Notes: a model not told the origin generated them from the letters alone. A stretch of 36,942 nt of DNA from an uncultured Acidobacteriia bacterium (GCA_903929755.1 CAIYVZ010000164.1:1-36942), one strand, 5' to 3'. Shown: positions 6,993 through 14,910, counted from the first letter of the stretch. A program made the numbers and translations.

Positions 6993-7862
6993 ATGACAAA
7001 GCGGGAATTTTTGGCGGGTGCGGTTGGTGCGGGATTAGTGATGGGCGCTGCGCGGTCAGCTTCGGCGCAGGGTGTCAAGGTTCGAAAGGCCAAGACCACG
7101 AAGCTGTTCAAGAGCCCACAAGGTTTTCCGAATGGCCTGGCTCTGGCTCCGGAGGGGTTGTGGATTGGAGAGCAGAAGCTTTCGGGGGCCCTTGCGGCGC
7201 AGTATCATATGCCGGAACAGAAGTCTTTGAATGAAGAAGCGTGGCTGGTGGACTGGAATGGCAAGGTGTTGAAGACGGTTTCAACGCCTTCGCGGAATAC
7301 CAGCGGGATGGCCTACGGGAATAACCGTATCTGGATGGTGGCGAACGCTCCTCCTCAGGGTGTGTTTGAGGTGGATATGAATTCGAAGCTGATCAGCCAC
7401 CGGCAGATTCCTTTGGGGCCGCCGAACGATGGCGGCGGGTGCCACGGGGCGATGTGGCAGGATGGCAAGCTTTGGATTGCAGCGCTGCGGCTGCGGGCTT
7501 TGCTGCGGATGGATCCGGTGAGTTGGACTCCGGAGTTTATAATTCCGTTCTATTCGGCGCCGGATCGGAACCGGTATCACGGGATGGCGTGGGATAGCTC
7601 TGTGCCTGGCCAGCCCGCGATCTGGCAGATTCTGGGGAATGACAGCAAGAGTTTCGCCGAGGGCAAGCCGGGTTTAGTGAAGTATGAGGCGGCTACGGGG
7701 AAAGTGCTGGAGCTGGTGGATTTCGTGCCAGGGTCGGCGGATCCGCATGGTTTGGTGATGCATAACGGGTCGCTGGTTAGCTGCGATGCGGGGATTCACC
7801 CGGGTTGGCCGAATAATGACAGCCCGACAAGCGGGTGGATTTTCCGGATCGACTTCGTTTAG
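6993..7862 (+). CDS. Tat-exported beta-propeller-like protein (SMP-30/NHL-like)
   Basis: This 289-residue protein starts MTKREFLAGAVGAGLVMGAA, a Tat-like signal with a cleavage region at ASAQG. The mature part consists of repeated four-stranded blade-like segments: GFPNGLALAPEGLWIGEQ, NTSGMAYGNNRIWMVANAP, CHGAMWQDGKLWIAALRLR, RYHGMAWDS and DPHGLVMHNGSLVSCDAG. The repeated 'G-hydrophobic-A-...-G-LWI' pattern is that of SMP-30/YncE/NHL propellers, which include lactonases and non-enzymatic binding proteins. Conserved histidines in CHGAMW, RYHGMAW and DPHGLVM could sit at the propeller core. The exact reaction is unknown. A good ribosome binding site and -10 box precede it. It ends 6 bp before the convergent mtgA. 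Confidence 0.78.
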   Translation: MTKREFLAGAVGAGLVMGAARSASAQGVKVRKAKTTKLFKSPQGFPNGLALAPEGLWIGEQKLSGALAAQYHMPEQKSLNEEAWLVDWNGKVLKTVSTPSRNTSGMAYGNNRIWMVANAPPQGVFEVDMNSKLISHRQIPLGPPNDGGGCHGAMWQDGKLWIAALRLRALLRMDPVSWTPEFIIPFYSAPDRNRYHGMAWDSSVPGQPAIWQILGNDSKSFAEGKPGLVKYEAATGKVLELVDFVPGSADPHGLVMHNGSLVSCDAGIHPGWPNNDSPTSGWIFRIDFV

Positions 7863-7868
7863 GCAGAC

Positions 7869-8546
7869 TTACCAGCCCATTTGGGCCATGCGGGCGGCGA
7901 TAATTTCTCCGTATTCGGGATAGCGACCGGGTTTGCGGCGGAGCGGCGCGGGGACTACGGTGGCGAGATCGATCGATTGTTCCCGGGTGAGGCGGCGGGC
8001 GGGGATCTTGAAGTAACGGCGGGCAGCGGCTTCCGCTCCGAAGATGCCGGGGCCCCATTCGATGACGTTGAGGTAGAGTTCCAGAATTCGCTGCTTGGTG
8101 AGGACCAATTCCACGATGGGGACGAGGGTGGCTTCGATACCTTTGCGAACCCAGGTGGAACTGGTGGTGAGGAAGAGATTCTTCACCAGCTGCTGGGTGA
8201 TGGTGGAGGCTCCGCGGCGGCGTCCGGTCTCTTTGCGCTCGTTGACGGCGTTTTCAACTTCCACCCAATCGAAGCCGTGGTGCTGGTAGAAGCGGGCGTC
8301 TTCGGCGGCGACGAGGGCGTGCTGCAGGGCCGGGGCGATCTGGGCCATCGGGACGAAGATGTATTCCTTGTGATACGTGGCTGGCTTAGAAAAAGCCTGG
8401 ACGCGGCGCTCGATCTGGACGGCGGTGGTGATGGGTGAGACCCAGCGGAGCAGTACGATGCTGAGGGTCAACAGGGAGTAGAAGCCCAGGACGAGCAGGA
8501 GCAGGAGTTTCCCGAGGCGCGTGAGGAAGTTTTTGGGGCGGGCCAA
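7869..8546 (-). CDS. mtgA: Monofunctional peptidoglycan transglycosylase
   Basis: This 225-residue GT51 glycosyltransferase polymerises lipid II into glycan strands in the periplasm and lacks a transpeptidase domain. An N-terminal membrane anchor spans about 12-36 (KLLLLLVLGFYSLL onward). GT51 motifs follow: EDARFYQHHGFDW with catalytic Glu82, RRRGASTITQQL (112-120 for GASTITQQL), KNLFLTTSSTWVRKGIEATL with the usual RK, and ELYLNVIEWGPGIFGAEAAA. Length and architecture match MtgA. It starts 18 bp after the stop of the tail-sheath gene on the same strand, so the two are probably co-transcribed, an unusual partnership for this housekeeping enzyme. Confidence 0.95.
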   Translation of the reverse strand: MARPKNFLTRLGKLLLLLVLGFYSLLTLSIVLLRWVSPITTAVQIERRVQAFSKPATYHKEYIFVPMAQIAPALQHALVAAEDARFYQHHGFDWVEVENAVNERKETGRRRGASTITQQLVKNLFLTTSSTWVRKGIEATLVPIVELVLTKQRILELYLNVIEWGPGIFGAEAAARRYFKIPARRLTREQSIDLATVVPAPLRRKPGRYPEYGEIIAARMAQMGW

Positions 8547-8564
8547 GACCCAGCATAGCGGGGG

Positions 8565-10076
8565 TTAATCCGCGCCCTGCATGGCTTGCCTGAACGTAAG
8601 CTCGATGAATTCGGCCGGGTGAATCATTTGGAGCGTCACCTGGACGATCATATAGCCGTTCAGGACATCGGTGGGCGTCATTGTTTGGCCCAGGCCACAG
8701 CTAAGTGTGAAGGCGTCGGAGGCTTTATTGCCCATCAGGCCGCCCTGCAACCAGAGTTGTGTGAGGAATCCGCTGATCGACTGAACCACCGTGCTCCAGG
8801 TAAGGCCGTTGTTGGGGGAAAACGTGTACTGGTAGAGCGCGTTTTTGATGGATTGCTCGATGTAGATGAGGGTGCGGCGGACCTGAATGTAGCGGTAATC
8901 GTTGCTGTTCCCGTCGAGGGTGCGCGCTCCCCAGATGACAGTGCCGCGAGTTGCGAAGTTGCGGATCACGTTGATCGCCTTGCCGTTGAGTGGTACGTTG
9001 AGGCCCCCCTGTTGCTGGTCGTCCAGATTGACGGTGAGGGAGGGGGGCGGGGTAAAGGACAGGTTGGCGGGGGCGTTCCAGACGGCGCGGGTTTGGTCGT
9101 TTTGCGCGTAGATTCCCGCGATGGCGCCGCTCGGGGGCAGTACGTTTTCCTGCGCGGCCAACTGCTCCACGAGTTGCGGGTACTGCGGGAGGGCGCTGAT
9201 GAGGAGATTGTTGTTGCTGCGGACGGTGGGGTCGTCGTGCGGGGCGGTTAGATCCAGGGAATCGATGGTGGTCTGGATGTGGGGCTGGGCGGGCGTGTTG
9301 AACGTCGTCAGGACGTACTGCAGCATGGTGGGCGCCGAAGAGCCGGACGGCGGAGACTGGTGCGGGTTGAAGTTCGTATAGTTGACGTCGGAAGTGGAGA
9401 CGAGGGTGGCGTTCAGAAACGGGAAATATGCGGCGCCGAAGCTGGGTGACTGGCTGGTGACGGCGTCCTGAAATTGTGTGACGCAGGCCTGGAGCGTGGC
9501 GTCGAGATTCGTTTGATCGACTGCCAGGGTTCCATAGACGTCGAAGATGGCGAACCGATCCTGGAGCGAGGTGCATTGGTCGAGCATCGCCTGGGTAAGT
9601 GTAGCGAAATCGGACGCGGCGGACAGGAGGACGGCATCGGGGATGGCGAGCAGGGTGGGCCCGACCTGGGACTCCGCAGCCTGGAGACCTTTGAGGAGAG
9701 GCTGGAGAGCAACAGGGGAGGAGTAGTCGCCGGTAGAGACCACGTAACACGGACCGCCTCCGTTGGAGTAGAACAGCTGAAGGCTGCGATAGAGGTTGAA
9801 GTGTAGCGAGTCCGACTGCGTGAGACTGAACTGCGCACCGGGCAGTTCGGCTATATCGTACCGGGTGTTGAATTCTGTGCCAAAGACTTGTTCGAATTCG
9901 GAGAGGGAGGAGATGGCAACGGGCTGGAAGGCCACGGAATTGCCGTGGAGGGTGGCCTGTTGCGTGTAGCCGATGAAGGCTGGCACAGCGGTGGCGACGC
10001 CCACGATGGAGGTGGGGAAGGCGTCGAGCTCCGTAATGTAGACGCCTGGAAAATTCGGACTGTCGTTCGCTGCCAT
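8565..10076 (-). CDS. Orphan contractile-tail sheath protein
   Basis: This is a 503-residue phage tail sheath family protein (Phage_sheath_1 plus C-terminal sheath domain). The start PNFPGVYITELDAFPTSIVG is the classic sheath N terminus. The middle contains FYSNGGGPCYVVSTGDY, and the C-terminal lobe contains KAINVIRNFATRGTVIWGAR, YIQVRRTLIYIEQSIKNAL and, at the end, HPAEFIELTFRQAM. Sheath subunits form the contracting tube of myophage tails, R-pyocins, T6SS-like and extracellular injection systems. The frame is open 31 codons further upstream, but ATG 10076 is preferred: GAGG lies eight bases before it and the sheath homology begins there. No tube, baseplate, spike or AAA+ assembly gene is next to it; the only partner is mtgA 18 bp downstream. 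Its upstream side abuts the island boundary at 10114. Confidence 0.9.
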   Translation of the reverse strand: MAANDSPNFPGVYITELDAFPTSIVGVATAVPAFIGYTQQATLHGNSVAFQPVAISSLSEFEQVFGTEFNTRYDIAELPGAQFSLTQSDSLHFNLYRSLQLFYSNGGGPCYVVSTGDYSSPVALQPLLKGLQAAESQVGPTLLAIPDAVLLSAASDFATLTQAMLDQCTSLQDRFAIFDVYGTLAVDQTNLDATLQACVTQFQDAVTSQSPSFGAAYFPFLNATLVSTSDVNYTNFNPHQSPPSGSSAPTMLQYVLTTFNTPAQPHIQTTIDSLDLTAPHDDPTVRSNNNLLISALPQYPQLVEQLAAQENVLPPSGAIAGIYAQNDQTRAVWNAPANLSFTPPPSLTVNLDDQQQGGLNVPLNGKAINVIRNFATRGTVIWGARTLDGNSNDYRYIQVRRTLIYIEQSIKNALYQYTFSPNNGLTWSTVVQSISGFLTQLWLQGGLMGNKASDAFTLSCGLGQTMTPTDVLNGYMIVQVTLQMIHPAEFIELTFRQAMQGAD

Positions 10077-10113
10077 GGGGCGGACCTCGGTTGAATCATT
10101 ATCGCCCAAATGT

Positions 10114-10144
10114 TTAGTTCCAGTAGTTGCGGTCGAGACTGCGG
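10114..10144. repeat. Distal copy of the 31-bp comM-tail direct repeat
   Basis: This segment is identical to 13233-13263, which is the last ten codons and stop of comM. It reads in the same orientation and lies 38 bp upstream of the sheath start. Beyond each end the two copies diverge at once. It is the far boundary of a 3.1-kb inserted segment. Confidence 0.9.
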
Positions 10145-10155
10145 CCGCAGCTTGA

Positions 10156-10329
10156 GCGTCCGATATCAACAGGCTTCGCTGTTATCGGAAACCAACTCCG
10201 GATCACAGAGGTACCGGCGCAATTGCCCCGGGCACCGGACAGGACTCGAGCACACTGGACGAACAGGCGCGCGAGCTGGCAAACCGAATTTTAGATGAAC
10301 GGCCGAGCCCCCGGAATTCCAGCGACTAA
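10156..10329 (+). pseudogene. Start-less C-terminal gene remnant at the island edge
   Basis: This frame is open from just after an in-frame TGA (10153-10155) to TAA 10327-10329. It has a plausible hydrophilic helical end (LDEQARELANRILDERPSP) but no ATG, GTG or TTG start. It overlaps the end of the opposing PEP-CTERM gene by 4 bp. It may be the tail of a gene truncated by the recombination that built the island. I do not recognise the family. Confidence 0.3.
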
Positions 10330-10984
10330 GCTCTGCGGCGGCGCGACAGGATCAAGGCGGCCATTCCCGTGGTGACAAGCAATATGCTTGCCGGCTCCGG
10401 CGTGGCCGCATCACCCTGGACCAGTATCCCGGCGTCCAAGGTAGTGTTATACGCGTTACTGCGATAAGGGTCGGTGGAGTTCAGGTCCCCGGGGGTGCCG
10501 AAGTTAGCAGCAAAGGACTCCTGACCGAGAACGCCTGTTAATGTTGGGTCCAAAAGCGCGGGCCAACTTCCAAAACCGTCAATGCCGTATGCCGTCAGAA
10601 AGTAAGTGCCCGCGTCGAGGCTCAGGCCGCTAAACACCTCGAGGAAGGCGGTTGTTGATTGACGCTAATGGTGGTGTTGCCGACGACATCCGCCGCAGTC
10701 GCTGAGGGACCGATAGCCTTGGTCAATTGGAACCCGAAACTGCCAGGCACGGCCTGCCCGGTCGGGTCCTGCCCCGTCCCGTTGATAAAAATTGCAATCG
10801 ACTCATTGGCAGCAGCGTCCTGAGTCCACGAACTGGTGAGAAACTGCCCCGAACTAAGCGACCATTCATGGGCAAAATCCTCGGTGCCGGGCAAACGCGC
10901 GGCGATGACCCCCGCTTGCATCGGGACGATGGCGCCGATGAACAGAGTCGCAATCAGTACAACTAACGGTGAGTGAAATCGCAT
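10326..10984 (-). pseudogene. PEP-CTERM exported protein broken by a frameshift
   Basis: Two overlapping minus-strand frames together make one PEP-CTERM protein of about 219 residues. The first (10984 to 10622) starts at ATG with AGGAGG five bases before it (10990-10995) and has a signal peptide ending near MQAGVIAA, then runs to VGNTTISVN. The second (10637 to 10326) continues as TTAFLEVFSGLSLDAGTYFL and ends with the sorting tail TPEPASILLVTTGMAALILS plus RRRRA. One missing base in the CAA-CAA-rich stretch near 10645-10655 accounts for the shift. PEP-CTERM tails are recognised by exosortase and are usual for surface or biofilm-matrix proteins. It is either a recent pseudogene, a phase-variable gene, or a sequencing error. 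Only the C-terminal part, without a start, has the sorting tail, so as read no product would be both exported and sorted. Confidence 0.75.
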
Positions 10985-11278
10985 AGCTTCCTCCTGGGAA
11001 TTTCCTATACCTGGAATTTATCACGAACATCTACCCTGCTCCACACAAAAACGTCGCATCTGCGCAGTTTGATAAAGAATTCTGGCACGCAGGCAGATTG
11101 TGCGAGCTCGCGCGGCATCGGATTGCGTCGGCGATGCACTGCCCTGAATATCCCCAACCTTACCCACGCCCCCCCGGGATGATCAGACCGACCGCGCTCA
11201 ACAGGCTTTGTACGCGAAAGATATTTCTGACTCCCACTGATCTGACTGCTGCCAGCTCTCCGTAAAGAGAGTGTCGGC
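10985..11278. other. Divergent intergenic region inside the island
   Basis: These 294 bp separate the broken PEP-CTERM gene (leftward) from the glycosyltransferase (rightward). Apart from the AGGAGG at 10990-10995 and a purine-rich AAAGAGAG shortly before the ATG at 11279, I see no convincing promoter, hairpin or coding frame. Confidence 0.4.
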
Positions 11279-12508
11279 ATGAAAGTCCTTCTGTACATAC
11301 CGCAACTTCCGTTCGACCCATCCAGCGGGGCCGCCCGGTCGATGCGTGGTATCGCCGAACTCCTTGCGGCAAGCGGCTTTTCCGTGCGTTGCCTCGCCCC
11401 CACTGCCGTGGAGGCGGGAATACGGGCTACGGCCGACGAGTGGCTCACTCAGCAGGCGCTCACCTTCACCCGGACAAGGGACCAGTTGAACCTAACCTGG
11501 CGAAGCGTCTCCTATCGCCTCCTCGATACCGGACTCGCCGGCCCATTCGAGTGGGAGCACGTTAATGGAGACCGCCTCACGAGCATCCTGAAAGATGAGA
11601 TCCGCGAGTTCCGACCCGACATCCTTTTCACCTACGGTGGATCCCCTGCCGATCAGGCTCGTTACCGTTGCGCGCGCCAATTCGGGGTTAAGGTCGTCTT
11701 CGGTCTCCGCAACGCCGCCTATTCCTCAGCCGAGTTCTTCGAAACATTTGACGGCATACTTACTCCCTCGAAGTATCTTTCTGGTTTCTACGCCGAAAAG
11801 CTTGGCCTGGCCTCAAGTCCGATCCCTCCGCCAATTGACCAGGCAGACACGATCGCGGCCAACCGTGACCCCATCTTCTTTGCCACTGTTAACCCAACCC
11901 GGCAAAAGGGTGCACTTCTCACGGCCCGTCTCGCCGAGGAACTTGGCCGGCGCCGTCCCGATATCCCATTCCTGATCGTCGAATCCCGGGGTTGCGCCGG
12001 TGCACTTACTCGCCTCGGCCTGGATGCGGGCTTTGATCTCCGCCGCCATGGCAACATCATGAGCAGCCCCGCCGTACCCTTCCCTCGCGATATCTATGGT
12101 CCGGTCAAAGCCCTGCTTGTCCCGTCTCTGAACGAGGCCTTTGGCCGCGTGGCGGCAGAAGCGCTGATGAATGGCATCCCGCCCATTACCAGTGGCCGAG
12201 GGGGACTCCCCGAAGCGGCCAACGGTGCCGGCTTCACGCTCCCTTTACCCGCCGACATCGACGGTGCCCGTACCCCTGTCACTGCCGCCGATGTGAAGCC
12301 ATGGCTTGACCTTATTGAGCGCCTGGAAGACGATTCCGACTTCTACCAGGCTGCCTGCCAACGCGCCAGCACGGCTGCCGAAGCGCTCTCTCCGGCTAGC
12401 CTGGGGCCGCGCTACAGCGCCTGGTTCCGTTCCTTCGCGAATAAGGGTGTCACCGAGCTCAGCACCACCAGACCAAAACTCCAAACTAAGGACCTGCAAT
12501 TCAAATGA
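11279..12508 (+). CDS. GT4-like glycosyltransferase
   Basis: This 409-residue GT-B fold enzyme has an N-terminal acceptor domain starting MKVLLYIPQLPFDPSSGAAR, with the family glycine-rich loop and a following helix RGIAELLAASGFSVRCLAP. The donor half contains DPIFFATVNPTRQKGALLTA and, near 281-315, the motif PSLNEAFGRVAAEALMNGIP followed by GRGGLPEAANGAG, the EX7E-type nucleotide-sugar site of family GT4. Both halves seem complete. Acceptor and sugar are unknown. Its stop overlaps the next gene as ATGA, so it is coupled to a PEP-CTERM protein. A plausible reading is that it glycosylates surface or matrix proteins or makes an associated polysaccharide. Codon use is richer in C-ending codons than in most neighbours, consistent with transfer on the island. 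Confidence 0.85.
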   Translation: MKVLLYIPQLPFDPSSGAARSMRGIAELLAASGFSVRCLAPTAVEAGIRATADEWLTQQALTFTRTRDQLNLTWRSVSYRLLDTGLAGPFEWEHVNGDRLTSILKDEIREFRPDILFTYGGSPADQARYRCARQFGVKVVFGLRNAAYSSAEFFETFDGILTPSKYLSGFYAEKLGLASSPIPPPIDQADTIAANRDPIFFATVNPTRQKGALLTARLAEELGRRRPDIPFLIVESRGCAGALTRLGLDAGFDLRRHGNIMSSPAVPFPRDIYGPVKALLVPSLNEAFGRVAAEALMNGIPPITSGRGGLPEAANGAGFTLPLPADIDGARTPVTAADVKPWLDLIERLEDDSDFYQAACQRASTAAEALSPASLGPRYSAWFRSFANKGVTELSTTRPKLQTKDLQFK

Positions 12509-13224
12509 CTTCTCTGGAAAAAGCACAGCGCTTCGCGAAATCCGCCTTGCGCATCGCACCTCTTGCGGCCCTCGCGGTCGCTGCCAATGCCGGCCTCATC
12601 TTTGACGGCCCGGGCGTTAGCGGTTTCGCCCACGGGAATATCCATTTCCAGGGTGCAACGGCACAAAACACAGTCATGACACTGGAAACCCTGCCAAGCC
12701 AGGCCGACATCATCGGCGTCAAGGCGTACGGCTCCGCCACCTATCTCGAAGGCCATCAGCAGTGCTTTGACACGATCTGCGGTGTCACTGCGCAGGCTCT
12801 GCTCTCCGGCGCGGTCTATGGTTACAACCTAAGCGATCCGGTGACCATTCCTCTTCATTACGACTTCACCTACTCGACTTCCTCGCAAGCTCTCACGAGC
12901 TGGAATGTTCGCTTTTCGCTGCTCGATTCCGATAACGCCCGTCTTGATTTGTTCAGTTTGAGCGACAGTACTTCCGGGCACATCACGGGCACAGGTACGG
13001 CAACGCTACCAACAGGTTTTCAGGCAACCGGCTATGAGTTCGCCGTCTCCACCAACTGGTACGGCACCAACGAAGGCGACACGTTCAGCTTGTTGGTACC
13101 GCAGAACTCTCTGGACATCAACGCCATTCAGACGGCATCCACACCCGAGCCCGGCACTGTCGGCTTGTTCCTGTCAGCTGCAGGCATCGCGTTCTTCCGC
13201 CGGCGTAGCTATTGCCGCCGATGA
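12505..13224 (+). CDS. PEP-CTERM exported protein
   Basis: This is a 239-residue secreted protein. The N terminus has a basic stretch followed by the signal helix IAPLAALAVAANAG. The body is beta-rich with many Ser/Thr and Gly residues and a Cys pair near QQCFDTICG. The C terminus is a textbook PEP-CTERM tail: TPEPGTVGLFLSAAGIAFFR with following RRRs. The tail targets the protein to exosortase processing (EpsH/XrtA-type), which links such proteins to exopolysaccharide production. The gene overlaps the glycosyltransferase gene by ATGA. It ends 8 bp before the comM-tail repeat, so it is the last gene of the island on the comM side. No exosortase gene is present in the window. Specific function unknown. 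Confidence 0.85.
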   Translation: MTSLEKAQRFAKSALRIAPLAALAVAANAGLIFDGPGVSGFAHGNIHFQGATAQNTVMTLETLPSQADIIGVKAYGSATYLEGHQQCFDTICGVTAQALLSGAVYGYNLSDPVTIPLHYDFTYSTSSQALTSWNVRFSLLDSDNARLDLFSLSDSTSGHITGTGTATLPTGFQATGYEFAVSTNWYGTNEGDTFSLLVPQNSLDINAIQTASTPEPGTVGLFLSAAGIAFFRRRSYCRR

Positions 13225-13232
13225 CTCGAGGC

Positions 13233-13263
13233 TTAGTTCCAGTAGTTGCGGTCGAGACTGCGG
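13233..13263. repeat. Proximal copy of the 31-bp comM-tail direct repeat
   Basis: This copy contains the comM stop codon (13233-13235 on the minus strand) and the codons for the final residues RSLDRNYWN. It is identical to 10114-10144. It is the part of comM that an incoming element would have to regenerate when inserting there. Confidence 0.9.
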
Positions 13264-14756
13264 TACTGGATGGCTTCGGCGATGTGTTTGGAGGCTATGG
13301 CGGGGGAGTTGTCGAGGTCGGCGATGGTGCGGGCGACTTTGAGGATGCGGTCGTGGGCCCGGGCGGAGAGGGACATGCGGCGCATGGCCATTTCGAGGGT
13401 TCGCTCTCCGGAGTCGTCGAGAGCGCACTGCTTTTGGACCAGGCGGGAGGGCATTCTTGCGTTGGTGAAGCCGCGCGTCGCCTGGGTGGCGCGCGCTCGC
13501 TCGACGCGTTCGAGCATGGTGGCAGAGGACTCGGCGGTGTCTCCGGCGCGGAGTTCTTTGTAGGGGACGGCGGGGACTTCGATCTGGATATCGATGCGAT
13601 CGAGAAGGGGGCCACTGATTTTTCCCAGGTAGCGCTGGATGATGGCGGGGGTGCAGCGGCATTCGCGGGTGGGGTCGCCGTAGTAGCCGCACGGGCAGGG
13701 GTTCATGGCGGCGACGAGCATGAAGCTGGCGGGGAAGTGCAGCGTCATGGCGGAGCGGGCGATGGTGACGGCTCCGTCTTCGAGGGGCTGGCGGAGGATT
13801 TCGAGGACATTGCGGGGGAACTCGGGGAATTCGTCCAGGAAGAGCAGGCCGTTGTGGGCGAGCGAGACTTCGCCGGGGCGCGGCTGACCGGCGCCTCCTC
13901 CGATAAGCCCGGCGTCAGAGATGGTGTGGTGGGGAGCCCGAAACGGGCGGGCGCGGAGGAGGCCGGAACCAGGCGGCAGGAGGCCCGAGATGCTGTGAAT
14001 GCGGGTGGTTTCAATGGCCTCTTCGAAGCTGAGTTGCGGGAGGATTCCGGCGAGGCGCTTGGCCAGCATGGTTTTGCCGGAGCCGGGGGGGCCGATCATG
14101 AGGACGTTGTGGTTTCCGGCGGCGGCAACCTGGAGTGCCCGTCGGGCGCTGGCCTGGCCCCGGACGTCGCGGAAGTCTGGGAGTTCACCAGAGGGATCCG
14201 GGGTGGCCGGCACGGGGGTATGGCGGAAGGGCGGGTAGTTTTCGGGTTTCGCGAGCATCGCGACGACTTCGGCGAGGTGGCGGACGCCAAACACGTTGAC
14301 GCCCTCCACGACGGAGGCTTCTGAGGCGTTTTCGGCGGGAAGGATGAGGTTGCGGACCTTCTGGTCTCGGGCGCAGATGGCGACGGAGAGGGCTCCCCGG
14401 ACGGGGCGGATGGCGCCGTCAAGCGAGAGTTCCCCGACGACGAGGTGGTCGTCCAGGCCTTTGAAAGTACCCATGGCGCCGAGGATGGCGAGGGCCATGG
14501 GAAGGTCGAAACCGGCGCCTTCCTTGCGGAGTTGGGCAGGGGCGAGGTTGACGGTGACGGCCTGGTTGGGGTAGCCGAAGCCGGAGTTCATGAGGGCGGA
14601 CTTGATTCGTTCGCGGCTTTCACGAACAGCGTTGTCGGGGGTGCCGACGAGCATGAAATCGCGGGCCATGCCACTGCGGAAGAGGTCTACTTCAACATCG
14701 ACGAGGTGGGCGTCGATACCGTACACCGCAGCACTTTTAGTTTTGAAGAGAGGCAT
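13233..14756 (-). CDS. comM: ComM/YifB Mg-chelatase-like AAA+ ATPase
   Basis: This 507-residue member of the YifB/ComM family is a hexameric helicase that promotes branch migration during natural transformation in gamma-proteobacteria. Domain order is an N-terminal Lon-protease-like fold (about 1-170: GIDAHLVDVEVDLFRSG, GFDLPMALAILGAMG, VVGELSLDGAIRPVRGAL), an AAA+ core with Walker A GPPGSGKT near 219-226 and Walker B region LLFLDEFPEF, a Cys-rich segment NPCPCGYYGDPTRECRCTP, and a C-terminal Mg-chelatase domain ending in the family-typical SLDRNYWN. Length is normal and the reading frame intact. The island to its left duplicates exactly this 3' end. The gene at the other end is tRNA-Leu, and no other competence gene is nearby. 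Confidence 0.95.
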   Translation of the reverse strand: MPLFKTKSAAVYGIDAHLVDVEVDLFRSGMARDFMLVGTPDNAVRESRERIKSALMNSGFGYPNQAVTVNLAPAQLRKEGAGFDLPMALAILGAMGTFKGLDDHLVVGELSLDGAIRPVRGALSVAICARDQKVRNLILPAENASEASVVEGVNVFGVRHLAEVVAMLAKPENYPPFRHTPVPATPDPSGELPDFRDVRGQASARRALQVAAAGNHNVLMIGPPGSGKTMLAKRLAGILPQLSFEEAIETTRIHSISGLLPPGSGLLRARPFRAPHHTISDAGLIGGGAGQPRPGEVSLAHNGLLFLDEFPEFPRNVLEILRQPLEDGAVTIARSAMTLHFPASFMLVAAMNPCPCGYYGDPTRECRCTPAIIQRYLGKISGPLLDRIDIQIEVPAVPYKELRAGDTAESSATMLERVERARATQATRGFTNARMPSRLVQKQCALDDSGERTLEMAMRRMSLSARAHDRILKVARTIADLDNSPAIASKHIAEAIQYRSLDRNYWN

Positions 14757-14887
14757 GAACCCTGGATTCCCTGGAGGGATCGGATGGAATGAAGATCGCT
14801 CCAGTTAATAGAGTGGGGTCAGGAGGGGGAAATTCTCAAAAGAAGTTTTTTTGGGGGAGGGGTACCCCGCCAGGACTCTGTGTAAAG

Positions 14888-14910
14888 AGAAAAACCCTCC
14901 TTTCGGAGGG
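14888..14910 (-). terminator. Intrinsic terminator of tRNA-Leu
   Basis: Read on the minus strand, a six-base-pair GC stem (arms 14905-14910 and 14895-14900) with loop GAAA is followed by TTTTT and a pyrimidine run. It starts 31 bp after the tRNA 3' end. The rest of the 14757-14941 interval holds nothing recognisable beyond G- and T-runs near 14840-14860. Confidence 0.85.

Larger units (their letters stand above)
10145..13263. mobile_element. 3.1-kb genomic island inserted at the 3' end of comM
   Basis: The interval of 3,119 bp is bounded by the 31-bp perfect direct repeats at 10114-10144 and 13233-13263. It contains a frameshifted PEP-CTERM gene (minus), a glycosyltransferase and a PEP-CTERM gene (plus, ATGA-coupled), and a start-less gene remnant at the left end. 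The glycosyltransferase uses many C-ending and pyrimidine-rich codons, unlike the G-rich coding strands around it. Insertion into a gene 3' end with restoration of that end is the usual mark of site-specific recombination. No integrase, transposase or terminal inverted repeat is visible, so the element is either non-autonomous, mobilised in trans, or a remnant. Without it, comM would be followed 38 bp later by the sheath gene. Confidence 0.68.

Noticed and set aside
8565-10076. A prophage around the tail-sheath gene
   Set aside because: No portal, terminase, tube, baseplate or integrase genes lie on either side; neighbours are mtgA and comM.
10140-10262. A cluster of restriction-site-like palindromes (NotI, KpnI, MfeI, SmaI and XhoI-type)
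   Set aside because: It resembles a cloning site, but the sequence reads as a coding-like remnant, is GC-rich like the genome, and contains no known vector sequence I can recognise. Chance is likely.
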